Assembly (NCBI GenBank): GCA_963787135.1 | Contig: CAWBBW010000030.1 | Coordinates: 186,001 to 250,000 of the forward strand | DNA: 64,000 nt | Reading direction: 5' to 3' | Source of the DNA: Roseiarcus sp963787135 | GTDB lineage: Bacteria > Pseudomonadota > Alphaproteobacteria > Rhizobiales > Beijerinckiaceae | Part shown: piece by piece, positions 18,393-26,644 of the stretch | Layout: every line of letters begins with the position of its first letter | How positions within the stretch are numbered: position 1 is the first letter of the stretch | Program-made: the position numbers and the translations under genes | Notes under the pieces: model-generated | Database searches by the model: none | What the model saw: only the letters and a program-made list of their open reading frames with translations | Told to the model about the DNA's origin: nothing

Positions 18393-18412
18393 ACAGTTTT
18401 TGGCGCCTAACC
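18393..18412 (+). repeat. Dispersed repeat R1, right part of the interrupted copy
   Basis: The 20 bases ACAGTTTTTGGCGCCTAACC recur in inverted orientation at about 33878-33897, where they directly adjoin the rest of the repeat. Their position just outside the IS66 end shows that the whole IS nest (13494-18384) sits inside one R1 copy. Confidence 0.6.
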
Positions 18413-18540
18413 CATTGCAAACGCTTCGCCGCTGACAAACGTGCGAGGGCGCCGGAAGAGATCCGTTCGCCAGCTCTTGGAGCAGGACTCCAAGACGGAG
18501 CCAACGTCGGCATCGCGAGCGAAGCGTGGCGAGTGGCCGC

Positions 18541-19407
18541 CTACGGCCCGTCGAGAGATGGGCGTCTTTCGACGCCCTCGCTCTCCGCGATCTGCCGGGC
18601 CATGAGGCGACGCACTTCGTCTTCGTCGCTGACGCGGCCGAACCGGTCGAGAGCGCCGACCGCTCGGAAACGTTCGTGGAGATAAGAGCCTTCGGGCGGA
18701 CAGATGCTGAGGTCGTAACCGCTCCAGCGGATCGCCTCGCTCCAAAGATGCAGCATGCTTCCGTCCCTCGCCTTTTCGGCGACGCTATCCCGCCAGCTTG
18801 GCAGGAATAGCTTCCAGAACTGCTCGGGTTCGATCGGATAGCAAACATGCGGATCGAGCGCCCTGTCGTAGAGCCCATGCCTCGTGAGGACGGGAGTGAG
18901 CAGGAAGGGGCCGAGGGCGCCCCATTTCTGGTCGGAGTCGACGGCGCTTTGAGCGGTCGCGACGAGCTCGGCGAGGGCGGCCTCAGACCGCGGCAACCGC
19001 AGGACGGCGTTGTTGACGAGCAGAGTCGAGACGGCGTCGGCCTGGCGGCAAAAAACATAAGCTTCGTCGGCGAAGGGAGGGTTCGTCAGGCAGATAATGT
19101 CGGCGTCAACCCAGCAGCAGCCTGTCATCTGGATCATCCTGTAGCGAAACATGTCGGAGAAGGTGGCGATCGAAGGCTTGCCGTTGGCGGTGTAGCGCCG
19201 GACGAGGGATTCGTCGGGGCATACCAGCCGGGCGTCCTCCAGCCGGACGCCCGGCGGGACATCGAGCCTCGAATCGTAGCTGTAGAGGCGCAGGCGGGCG
19301 CCGGCCCTCGGAAACGACGCGAGGCACGCGTAGGCGAACGGATTGAGCTGACCGTGCCAGAAAGAAGCGAATTCGCAGCCTTCTGCGGCGGGCGTTTGAT
19401 CAATCAT
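18541..19407 (-). CDS. Glycosyltransferase with DXD motif
   Basis: A 288-residue cytoplasmic protein. The segment SDMFRYRMIQMTGCCWVDAD followed by IICL is the nucleotide-sugar and metal-binding region of glycosyltransferases that share the GT-A fold and a DXD motif (here D-A-D). No membrane segment is seen. The start is taken as ATG 19407, with ATG 19422 also possible. It follows a SAM-dependent methyltransferase gene by 18-33 bp on the same strand, so the two probably act on the same glycan or polysaccharide. The exact donor and acceptor are not inferable. Confidence 0.7.
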   Translation of the reverse strand: MIDQTPAAEGCEFASFWHGQLNPFAYACLASFPRAGARLRLYSYDSRLDVPPGVRLEDARLVCPDESLVRRYTANGKPSIATFSDMFRYRMIQMTGCCWVDADIICLTNPPFADEAYVFCRQADAVSTLLVNNAVLRLPRSEAALAELVATAQSAVDSDQKWGALGPFLLTPVLTRHGLYDRALDPHVCYPIEPEQFWKLFLPSWRDSVAEKARDGSMLHLWSEAIRWSGYDLSICPPEGSYLHERFRAVGALDRFGRVSDEDEVRRLMARQIAESEGVERRPSLDGP

Positions 19408-19440
19408 GCGGGACAGCCGCAATTCATTGGATGCGAGGCT

Positions 19441-20166
19441 TCACTCGATCCTCGCGAGAACATTGCGGCCGGCCTCTTCCCAGTCGCCGAAGAACGTCTC
19501 GGTCGTCAGATCGCCCCGCGACACGAACTCGCAATAAATGTCGAAAATCCAGCTGGCGTGGACGTCGTCCAGCAGCAGATGCCGTCCTTTTTCCCCATGA
19601 GCCATCCGGATGCAGTTGGTCATATCGGAGAGGCAGACCTCGCTCGTGTGGCCGCCGTCGACGTGCAGGAGGTCGAATTCGAGTTCATCGCTGCGGCCGG
19701 CGAGCCATGGCAAAACCTCGCGCGAATCACCCGGAAAGAGGTGCACCCGTCCGGGAAACTCGCCTTTGAGAAAATCGACGCATTCGATCGTATAGCTGTG
19801 GCTCATGATGTCGACGCCGTAGTATTCGAGCCTGGGGGTTGACGAGAGCACGAGCAACGCGCTGTGGCCGGCGTTGACGCCGACCTCGAGCATGCGCTCC
19901 TTGAAGCGCGCCGCGCGCCAAAGGTTGCGTCGCGCGGGCGCAAGATCGGGAGCGGGGAGTCGCTCCGCAAAGCCATCGTCGCCGTCGGCATAGAATAGGT
20001 TGCCCTCGAGCTGCTCGCCGGACTGGCGGACGATCGCGTTCAGTCGCCGCAGCCGTTGGCGGAACGCAGCCGAGAAGACTTCGTCGAGCGTGTCGCGCGC
20101 GATCGTGTAATCGGGGATTTCCGAGGCGGGCACGGGCTTGCCCGGAATCAAGATGCGGCCGTTCAT
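19441..20166 (-). CDS. Class I SAM-dependent methyltransferase
   Basis: A 241-residue Rossmann-fold methyltransferase. Motif I is MLEVGVNAGHSALLVLSS, the motif II region is YYGVDIMSHSY, and LLHVDGGHTSEVCLSD followed by LLLDDVHASW matches the Methyltransf_24 group, which often modifies sugars or cell-surface polymers. ATG start at 20166. It is the upstream member of a two-gene unit with a DXD glycosyltransferase. Confidence 0.8.
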   Translation of the reverse strand: MNGRILIPGKPVPASEIPDYTIARDTLDEVFSAAFRQRLRRLNAIVRQSGEQLEGNLFYADGDDGFAERLPAPDLAPARRNLWRAARFKERMLEVGVNAGHSALLVLSSTPRLEYYGVDIMSHSYTIECVDFLKGEFPGRVHLFPGDSREVLPWLAGRSDELEFDLLHVDGGHTSEVCLSDMTNCIRMAHGEKGRHLLLDDVHASWIFDIYCEFVSRGDLTTETFFGDWEEAGRNVLARIE

Positions 20167-20457
20167 CGGTTCGACGCCCCAGCGGGTTCAAGCGTTTGAG
20201 CCGCGGGTCTAAGCCATGGAGCGGCGGTTGAACACTCTGCCGGAGCGCGCGGAGCGGCTCAATTCGGCTTGAACGGCCAAAAAGTCCGTCATGGCGGCGG
20301 ATGGAAAACCATCGACGCGCTCGGCTCCAGGGGGAAGGAAGTCTTTGCAACGCGCTGCCCATCCATGAAGCGCAATGGCGCCCAGAATTGCGCAACGAGC
20401 CCAAATGGCGCAGTCTCCGTTCGAAATTCGCGGCTTGGCGGGGATATAGGTTGAGGC

Positions 20458-21039
20458 ATGCGCATCCTCGTCCTATTCGCTCATCCATTGGAGACGAGTT
20501 TCGTGGCGGCGCTGCACGCGCGAATCGTCGAGACCTTGTGCGGGCGAGGACACGAGGTCGACGACCTGGACCTCTACGCCGAGCGGTTCGACCCCGTGCT
20601 GTCGCGCCAGACCCTGATCGACTATCTCGACCCTGTGGCCAACCGCGCGCGAGTGGGTCCCTATGTCGAAAGGCTGCTTGCCGCCGAGGCCCTCGTCCTG
20701 GTGTCCCCGGTCTGGCATGACGGGTTTCCGGCGATTCTGAAGGGCTACTTCGACCGCGTTTTCCTGCCGGGCGTCAGCTTCAAGGTCGACCAACATGGCG
20801 TCTTTTCGCCGACGCTCCTGAATATCAAGCGGCTCGCTGCGGTTTGCCTGTATGGCGCCGACCGGCGGCGGACGGCCCACGTGGGTGACCCGGTGCGGCA
20901 CTTTGTCATGCGCGGTCTGGCCGAAAACGCGCCCTGTGCGCGATGTGAATATATTGCCTTGTACGACATGGACGCGGCGACGCCGCAACGCCGGGCGCAA
21001 TATCTCAAGCGTGTGACGCGCAGCTTCAGCGCATGGTAG
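20458..21039 (+). CDS. NAD(P)H oxidoreductase, flavodoxin-like fold (paralogue)
   Basis: A 193-residue flavodoxin_2-family enzyme, paralogous to the one at 2940-3524: MRILVLFAHPLETSFVAALH, then LVLVSPVWHDGFPAILKGYF, RVFLPG and the C-terminal VTRSFSAW. Expected to bind FAD or FMN and reduce quinones or similar acceptors with NAD(P)H in the cytoplasm. ATG start at 20458. It stands alone, 80 bp before a PNPOx-like gene on the same strand. Confidence 0.85.
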   Translation: MRILVLFAHPLETSFVAALHARIVETLCGRGHEVDDLDLYAERFDPVLSRQTLIDYLDPVANRARVGPYVERLLAAEALVLVSPVWHDGFPAILKGYFDRVFLPGVSFKVDQHGVFSPTLLNIKRLAAVCLYGADRRRTAHVGDPVRHFVMRGLAENAPCARCEYIALYDMDAATPQRRAQYLKRVTRSFSAW

Positions 21040-21118
21040 GGTCGTTGCGACGTCAAGCGGAGGAAAGTTCGTATTTGAGCTGAGACGCCGATCGCGGCGC
21101 TGAAGGTTGGAGGAGGCG

Positions 21119-21577
21119 ATGTCCCCGGAAATCCGAGCGAGACTATTTAGCTTTTTGCGCCAGGGCAGGGTATCCGTGCTCTCGACGTGCACGTCCAAAG
21201 GAGAGCCGCATTCGAGCGTCATGCATTACTCCTGCGCCGCAGAACTGCCTGCTCTCTACTTCAGCACCGACGACCGGAGCGCCAAGGCGAAGGATTGCCG
21301 CGAGAATCCACGAGGGTCAGTCGCACTGGGGTGGAGTGAAGTCGACTGGGTGACGGTACAGATGCGCGGGGGGCTGCGAGCCCTGACTTTGCCTGCAGAG
21401 CTCGAGGCTGCAAAGGCGGCGCATTATGCGGTCCACCCTAATGCTCGCCAGTTCGATAGTGATCCCCACACGCTTTTTCTGGCGTTCGAGCCGGACTGGG
21501 TCCGGTTTTCGGACCTCGCCGCGGCGCCTGCCATAGTTGAGGAAATGGCGCCGCCTCGCGTCGAAGGGAAGGCGTAG
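21119..21577 (+). CDS. Pyridoxamine 5'-phosphate oxidase-like flavin/F420-binding protein
   Basis: A 152-residue split-barrel protein: VSVLSTCTSKGEPHSSVMHY, LYFSTDDRSAKAKDCRENPR and ENPRGSVALGW are the typical strands of PNPOx-like FMN-binding proteins. ATG start at 21119, supported by GGAGGAGG six to eight bases upstream; an in-frame TTG 12 bases earlier lacks this. A true PNPOx function in vitamin B6 synthesis is unlikely from the length and missing C-terminal domain. A flavin-dependent reductase or stress protein is more probable. Confidence 0.7.
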   Translation: MSPEIRARLFSFLRQGRVSVLSTCTSKGEPHSSVMHYSCAAELPALYFSTDDRSAKAKDCRENPRGSVALGWSEVDWVTVQMRGGLRALTLPAELEAAKAAHYAVHPNARQFDSDPHTLFLAFEPDWVRFSDLAAAPAIVEEMAPPRVEGKA

Positions 21578-21587
21578 GGATCCGCCA

Positions 21588-22199
21588 CTAGGTCCGGCCG
21601 GAGGCGCCGGGCGCCTCGCGGACCGCGCGCCAGACGTTCATTTCGACGCCCCGAGCCGGATCGAGCGCGATCTTTTCGCTCACTCGCAGACCGGCCGTGG
21701 AGAGCACGGTCTCGGCCGAGAGCCCCTTGTCGCAGGCGGAAAAAATCGACTGTCCGCCGGGGAGCGTCACGCCGTGCGCGTGCGACAAATAAAATGCGTC
21801 AAAGCCGATCCCCAGGAAGAGATCGAACACGCCCTTGCCGCCGGGCACGGCCACGGCGCCGCCGACCGGCAGCAGCCGTTTGGCGACCTCCGCCCATTTT
21901 ATGCGTGCAGGGTTCCACCACCATCCGTCTGCGCGCTGCTCGAGCCCGTCGACGCCACGCGATATCACGATACGCCTGTCGCCCCTGACGTTAGGCTCGA
22001 GTTCGTGGCTGCGATGGCCGAATACGATAAGGTCCGAGCCCGCGAGGGCGCGTTGGTAGTACTCCCAGTCTTTTTCGTTGCGCATTGAAGGAGGGAGGAG
22101 CCCGTCCGGGCCAGCGATCTTGTTGTCGTCCGAGATGATCGCATAGCCGGCGATTTCAGTGGCTCGGATCTTCGCTTCCTCCGGACTGGATGTGCTCAT
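21588..22199 (-). CDS. Dihydrofolate reductase-like (RibD_C fold) protein
   Basis: A 203-residue protein with features of the DHFR/RibD C-terminal family: YAIISDDNKIAGPDG, then DLIVFGHRSHE, RRIVISRG, and AVPGGKGVFDLFLGIGFDAF near the C-terminus, where the Gly-Gly NADPH loop is normally found. The start is ATG 22199, preceded by GAGGG; an ATG further upstream at 22256 is also in frame. Folate reduction itself is uncertain because many such proteins have other substrates. It is convergent with the PNPOx-like gene and divergent from a second family member. Confidence 0.7.
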   Translation of the reverse strand: MSTSSPEEAKIRATEIAGYAIISDDNKIAGPDGLLPPSMRNEKDWEYYQRALAGSDLIVFGHRSHELEPNVRGDRRIVISRGVDGLEQRADGWWWNPARIKWAEVAKRLLPVGGAVAVPGGKGVFDLFLGIGFDAFYLSHAHGVTLPGGQSIFSACDKGLSAETVLSTAGLRVSEKIALDPARGVEMNVWRAVREAPGASGRT

Positions 22200-22393
22200 G
22201 GTGCTACCCTCGACATTCCGCAATTGGACGCAGCGAGCGATTGCGATGGTTGGCATAATCTTCTAGAGCGTGGGATTGAGCCAGCACTATTCGGGGATAT
22301 TTCGCATGCCGCCCCGGGCGTGATGCAACCCCCTGAAGTCGCCTGACTCGAAGCGCGATCGCCTGTCGGCGACTTGGAACCGCGGGAGATCGG

Positions 22394-22981
22394 ATGCACG
22401 GACCCTTTCGCATCGTAGCCTATGCCATCGCATCCGCGGACGGGATGATCGCGGACGAGACCGGATCGATGCCGAAATCGCTCAACCTCCAAGCCGACCA
22501 GGATTTTTTCGAGAAGGCGCTCGACCACGCCGCCGTGGTGGCGCACGGCCGCTTGTCGCAAGAGGATCAGCCCAATTCGCCGAAGCGCCGCCGGTTGGTT
22601 CTCACGCGCAAAATAGCGGGCCTGGCGCCCCACCCGGACAACGCGAACGCAAGGTTATGGAACCCCGCCGGCGCCTCACTCGAGGAGGCGTGCGCGTCGG
22701 TCAGATGCTTTTCGGGCGCGGTCGCGGTGCTCGGCGGCCCGCACGTCTACAGTCTTTTTCTGAAGATCGGTTACGACGACTTCTACCTCAGCAGCGCCCC
22801 CAAGGTGAAGCTGCCTGGTGGCGTGCCGGTCTTCGCGGAATGCCGGCCGGGCAGGACGCCTGGCGAGGTCCTCGCGTCGACGGGGCACGAGCCGGGTCCA
22901 ACTCAATGGCTAGACGACGAGGTGACGCTCGTCGAGTGGAGGCCGCGCGCCCTTAAGGTTCCGCGCTTCTTGAGCGCGTGA
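22394..22981 (+). CDS. Dihydrofolate reductase-like (RibD_C fold) protein, second copy
   Basis: A 195-residue relative of the preceding gene, divergently oriented: RIVAYAIASADGMIADETGS, HAAVVAHGRLSQED, RRLVLTRKIAG and AVLGGPHVYSLFLKIGYDDF. The Gly-Gly loop and the repeated (F)LKIGYDDFYLS segment align with LGIGFDAFYLS in the other copy, so the pair came from a duplication. ATG start at 22394. Substrate unknown. Confidence 0.7.
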   Translation: MHGPFRIVAYAIASADGMIADETGSMPKSLNLQADQDFFEKALDHAAVVAHGRLSQEDQPNSPKRRRLVLTRKIAGLAPHPDNANARLWNPAGASLEEACASVRCFSGAVAVLGGPHVYSLFLKIGYDDFYLSSAPKVKLPGGVPVFAECRPGRTPGEVLASTGHEPGPTQWLDDEVTLVEWRPRALKVPRFLSA

Positions 22982-23048
22982 ACCGCCGGGACGAGGCCTT
23001 CAGCGGCAATCGTGTTCTTCCAGCGAAAAAGCGTCTAAGGAACGCTCC

Positions 23049-24881
23049 ATGACGGAGCCCGCGACCAAGAGCGCGTCCTTTCGGGCGCTCCTGCCTCTGC
23101 TGCGCTATGGCCGGCGGTATTCGGGCCGCGCTTTTTTGGCGCTGGCGGCGCTGACCACATCCGCGGCGGCGACGCTGGCGGTTCCGTTTGCCCTGCGCCG
23201 GATGATCGATTTCGGCTTCTCGAAGGACGCGGGGGGCGCCATCGACGCCTATTTCCTCGCCATGGGCGCGGTCGTCCTGGTCATCGCGCTTGCCGCCGCG
23301 TCGCGCTACTATCTCGTCACGACGCTCGGCGAGCGGGTGGTGGCGGACCTGCGCCGCGACGTGTTCGCCCATCTGACCGGGCTCGACGCTGCGTTCTACG
23401 ACCGGGCGCGCATTGGCGAGCTCGTCTCGCGCCTGACCGCCGACACGACACAGATCAAGTCGGCCTTTGGCTCGTCGGCATCGCAGGCGTTGCGCAATCT
23501 CTTCATGTTCGTCGGCTCGACGGCGCTCATGGTCTACACGAGCCCCAAACTGTCGGCGCTCGTCCTTGTCGCCATTCCGGTGATCGCCGCGCCGTTGATC
23601 GCCTCCGGCCGGGTCGTCCGCGGCCGTTCCCGCCACGCGCAGGACACGCTCGCCGACGCGACCGCTTTCGCGTCGGAGAGTCTCGGCGCGGTGCGGACGA
23701 TGCAGGCGTTCGGCGCCGAGGCGGGAAGCAAGGCGCATTTCGCGCGCGCCGTCGAAGGCGCCTATGAAGCCGCGCGCAATGCGACGCTCACGCGCGCGAT
23801 CCTGATCGCAGGCGCCGTCTCGCTCGCCTTTTGCAGCGTGGTCTTCGTCCTGTGGCTCGGCGCGCATGACGTGCTCGCGGGCCGCATGAGCGCAGGGCTC
23901 CTGTCGCAATTCGTGCTGTTTGCGGTTCTAGGCGCGACGTCGCTTGGCGAATTGTCTCAGGTTTGGAGCGAAACCGCCGCAGCCGCGGGGGCGGCGGGCC
24001 GGATATCGGAACTCCTGGCGATCGAGCCCCTCATCGTCGCCCCAAAGACGCCCGTCCCGATGCCGGCGCCGCCCCGGGGTGCGATCGCCTTCGAGCATGT
24101 CGTCTTCGCCTATGACGGGGCGCCCGGCACTCATGTGATCGACGACCTCAGCTTTTCGATTGCGGCCGGCGAGCGGGTCGCTATCGTCGGCCCCTCGGGC
24201 GCCGGCAAGTCGACCGTGCTCCAGCTTATCATGCGCTTCTACGATTGCCAGGAGGGACGCGTCCTCGTCGACGGTGTTGATGTGAGGAGCGCCGATCCGA
24301 GCGAGTTGCGCGCGCGTATCGCGCCGGTTCCGCAGGAGGCTTCGATTTTCGGCGGGACGGTCTCGGAAAACATCGCCTATGGACGGGGGGACGCAAGCGA
24401 ACGGGATATCGAAGCTGCGGCCAGGCGTGCTGCCGCGGACGGTTTCATCCGCGATCTCGACAAGGGCTACGCGACGGAGCTCGGCGAGCGCGGCGTGACA
24501 CTGTCGGGGGGCCAAAGACAGCGCCTCGCGATCGCGAGGGCAATTCTCAAGGGGGCGCCGATTCTGCTGCTGGACGAAGCGACGTCGGCGCTCGACGCTC
24601 ACAATGAAGCCGAGGTTCAGGCCGCGCTCGACGACGTCATGAGCGGTCGGACGACGCTGGTGATCGCCCATAGGCTGGCGACAGTGCTGAAGGCCGACCG
24701 CATTCTGGTGATGGAAGCGGGGCGGATTGTAGAGGAAGGCGATCACGCGACTCTCATCGCGAAGGGCGGCGTCTACGCTCGGCTCGCACGGCTGCAATTC
24801 GAGCCCGGCGCCGCCGCTCTTCGCGAAACGAGCGCCGCGCACACCACGCGCGTCGAGAGCCTCGACCGGCGCCGTGCTTGA
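23049..24881 (+). CDS. ABC transporter, fused permease and ATPase (MsbA/ABCB half-transporter type)
   Basis: A 610-residue half-transporter that should work as a homodimeric exporter in the inner membrane. Residues 25-320 form the six-helix ABC membrane domain. The ATPase domain follows with Walker A GPSGAGKST, Q-loop PQEASIFGG, signature LSGGQRQR, Walker B ILLLDEATS and switch His in IAHRLAT. Full length and intact. ATG at 23049. Members close to this type are annotated as lipid or drug exporters; the substrate cannot be read. It ends 20 bp before the FixK-like box that precedes ctaB. Confidence 0.9.
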   Translation: MTEPATKSASFRALLPLLRYGRRYSGRAFLALAALTTSAAATLAVPFALRRMIDFGFSKDAGGAIDAYFLAMGAVVLVIALAAASRYYLVTTLGERVVADLRRDVFAHLTGLDAAFYDRARIGELVSRLTADTTQIKSAFGSSASQALRNLFMFVGSTALMVYTSPKLSALVLVAIPVIAAPLIASGRVVRGRSRHAQDTLADATAFASESLGAVRTMQAFGAEAGSKAHFARAVEGAYEAARNATLTRAILIAGAVSLAFCSVVFVLWLGAHDVLAGRMSAGLLSQFVLFAVLGATSLGELSQVWSETAAAAGAAGRISELLAIEPLIVAPKTPVPMPAPPRGAIAFEHVVFAYDGAPGTHVIDDLSFSIAAGERVAIVGPSGAGKSTVLQLIMRFYDCQEGRVLVDGVDVRSADPSELRARIAPVPQEASIFGGTVSENIAYGRGDASERDIEAAARRAAADGFIRDLDKGYATELGERGVTLSGGQRQRLAIARAILKGAPILLLDEATSALDAHNEAEVQAALDDVMSGRTTLVIAHRLATVLKADRILVMEAGRIVEEGDHATLIAKGGVYARLARLQFEPGAAALRETSAAHTTRVESLDRRRA

Positions 24882-24900
24882 CATTTGACGTCGATATCAT

Positions 24901-24914
24901 TTGATCGCGGTCAA
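24901..24914 (+). promoter_or_regulatory. FixK/FNR-type box upstream of the ctaB cluster
   Basis: TTGATCGCGGTCAA fits the alphaproteobacterial FixK/FNR consensus TTGAY-N4-RTCAA exactly. It lies 137 bp before the likely GTG start of ctaB and 20 bp after the stop of the ABC exporter. This suggests oxygen-responsive control of the oxidase assembly genes. Binding is inferred. Confidence 0.5.
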
Positions 24915-25050
24915 TTCTGCGGCCAGACTCCCCGGTCGGGTGGCCGCACGGAATGAAACGGACGATCCACGGAGGACGGCGCGCGATTGGTTCGCGGATC
25001 GGCCGGAAACGTTGGACGATAATGGCCTAAGGGAATCTGGCGAGGACAGG

Positions 25051-25995
25051 GTGACGGGTCGCGTCGACACTATTGCGCGTAGAGGCGGCGAACGGAATGG
25101 CGCGCGCCAGCGGCCAAGCGGAGGCGTGGTCGACCATCTCGTTCTTCTGAAACCGCGCGTAATGTCGCTTGTTGTGTTTACAGGCGCGGTCGGTTTCCTG
25201 CTGGCGCCGGGGCCGGTCGACTGGATCAGGCTTCTGGCGACGTTATCCGCAATCGCGGCGGGGGCGGGGGCTTGCGGCGCGCTCAACATGTGGTGGGACG
25301 CCGACATCGACGCCAATATGTCGCGGACCGCCATGCGTCCCATTCCACGCGGCGCCGTGCCGCCCAACCAGGCGCTGGCGATCGGCGCGCTGCTTGCGGC
25401 GGTCTCCGTCGCGGCGCTCGGACTCCAGGTCAATTGGCTCGCCGCCGCTCTGCTTGCGCTCACCATCGTGATCTACATCCCGCTCTACACGATGGTTCTC
25501 AAACGCTGGACTCCACTCAACATCGTCATCGGCGGCGCCGCAGGCGCGCTGCCGCCGGTGATCGGCTGGGCCGCGGCGACAAATAGCCTGTCGGTCGGGG
25601 CGATCTCTCTCTTCGTCCTCATTTTCCTCTGGACGCCGCCCCATTTCTGGGCGCTGGCGTTGTGCCGAAGCTTGGACTACGAGCGAGTCGGCGTGCCCAT
25701 GCTTCCCAACGTCGTCGGGCCCGCCGCGACCTGCCGGCAGATTGTGATCTACGCGCTCCTGCTTGTGCCGGCGTCATTCGGTCCGCTCGCTATCCCCGGG
25801 GTCGGGCTCCTCTACGGATCGATTGCCGCAGCCTGCGACGCCATTCTGCTCTGGCGCGCATTCGCGCTCTATCGGCTGCGCGAGGCCGAGGAATCTCCGC
25901 GGCGCAAAGCAGCGATGGCGCTGTTTGCGTTCTCCATCCTCTACATGTTCCTGCTGTTCGCTGCCTTGCTCGCGCAGGTTCTGGTGCGGGGGTAG
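25051..25995 (+). CDS. ctaB: Protohaem IX farnesyltransferase (haem O synthase)
   Basis: UbiA-family membrane prenyltransferase that farnesylates haem B to haem O for aa3-type oxidases. Family landmarks: LLKPRVMSLVVFTGAVGFLL, then NMWWDADIDANMSRTAMRPI (the N-x3-D-x3-D prenyl diphosphate site), YTMVLKRWTPLNIVIGGAAG, and FLWTPPHFWALALCRS. About 314 residues with eight or nine helices. The start is GTG 25051, with GAGG upstream. An in-frame TTG at 24901 would place the FixK-like box inside the gene and is rejected. First gene of a cluster with coxF-like, DUF420 and oxidase-subunit-like genes. Confidence 0.9.
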   Translation: MTGRVDTIARRGGERNGARQRPSGGVVDHLVLLKPRVMSLVVFTGAVGFLLAPGPVDWIRLLATLSAIAAGAGACGALNMWWDADIDANMSRTAMRPIPRGAVPPNQALAIGALLAAVSVAALGLQVNWLAAALLALTIVIYIPLYTMVLKRWTPLNIVIGGAAGALPPVIGWAAATNSLSVGAISLFVLIFLWTPPHFWALALCRSLDYERVGVPMLPNVVGPAATCRQIVIYALLLVPASFGPLAIPGVGLLYGSIAAACDAILLWRAFALYRLREAEESPRRKAAMALFAFSILYMFLLFAALLAQVLVRG

Positions 25996-26061
25996 GAACC
26001 GCGCCGGGCAAGAGTGCGCATCGCCGGCATCAATAGCTTGCAACCCAGGATCACGCCTTCG

Positions 26062-26196
26062 ATGACCGACCCCGCCACAACGAAATCCGAACGGACGCGC
26101 AGGATGATGAATTGGACGGTGCTCGCCGTGCTGGTCGCGCTGGCTGCCGCTCTCTACTTTAGCGTCATCATCAAGATCGCCAAATACGGATACTGA
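26062..26196 (+). CDS. Small single-span membrane protein, CoxF-like
   Basis: A 44-residue protein: a short charged N-terminus with two arginines, one membrane helix (NWTVLAVLVALAAALYFSVI), and the tail IKIAKYGY. Size, topology and position directly after ctaB match the small CoxF-type proteins of alphaproteobacterial cytochrome oxidase clusters. ATG at 26062; the gene ends six bases before the next start. Exact role in oxidase biogenesis is unknown. Confidence 0.7.
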   Translation: MTDPATTKSERTRRMMNWTVLAVLVALAAALYFSVIIKIAKYGY

Positions 26197-26202
26197 CCTG
26201 CC

Positions 26203-26637
26203 ATGATCGCCATTCACGATCTGCCGCATGTGCTGGCCGTCATCAATGCGGCGACGATCGTCGTTCTGCTTTATGCCTATAGCCGCATTCGCGCCCGCGA
26301 CCGCGAGGGACACCGCCGCACGATGATGGTCGCGATCGGTCTTGGCGTCGCGTTTCTGGCGGTCTATCTCGTCTACCACGCCTTCGCGGGGCTCGCGAAA
26401 TTCGGCGGTTATGGGCCTATTCGCCCGGTCTATTTCACGCTGCTCGCCGTCCATGTGGCGATGGCGTTCGTGGTTGCAGTTCTCGTGCCCATGACTTTCT
26501 ATAACGCGATGAAGGGCCGCTTTGCGACCCACAAGCGTTTCGCGCGCGTGACGTTCCCGCTCTGGCTCTTCGTCGCCGTTTCGGGGCTCGTCGTCTATGC
26601 GATGGCGGTCCATCTTTATCCGCTGAACGCGAGCTGA
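26203..26637 (+). CDS. DUF420 membrane protein (CtaM/YozB-like)
   Basis: A 144-residue protein with four membrane helices. Conserved DUF420 features include the histidine near the start (HDLPHVLAVINAATI), YLVYHAFAGLAKFGG, and HVAMAFVVAVLVPMTFYNAM. Family members (CtaM in Gram-positives) are needed for assembly of haem-copper oxidases. It sits seven bases after the CoxF-like gene and eight bases before a divergent oxidase subunit-I-like gene, so co-expression is almost certain. Confidence 0.8.
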   Translation: MIAIHDLPHVLAVINAATIVVLLYAYSRIRARDREGHRRTMMVAIGLGVAFLAVYLVYHAFAGLAKFGGYGPIRPVYFTLLAVHVAMAFVVAVLVPMTFYNAMKGRFATHKRFARVTFPLWLFVAVSGLVVYAMAVHLYPLNAS

Positions 26638-26644
26638 TCCGGCA

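Noticed and set aside
16989..18410. 473-codon plus-strand frame opposite the IS66 transposase
   Set aside because: Shadow of the transposase; no ribosome site and no recognisable domain.
18279..19058. N-terminal extension of the IS66 transposase frame up to 19058
   Set aside because: The extra 260 codons run antisense through the glycosyltransferase gene and lack transposase similarity. The family start is the ATG at 18278.
24901..25050. ctaB start at the TTG at 24901
   Set aside because: It would add 50 residues without similarity and would place the FixK-like box inside the coding region.
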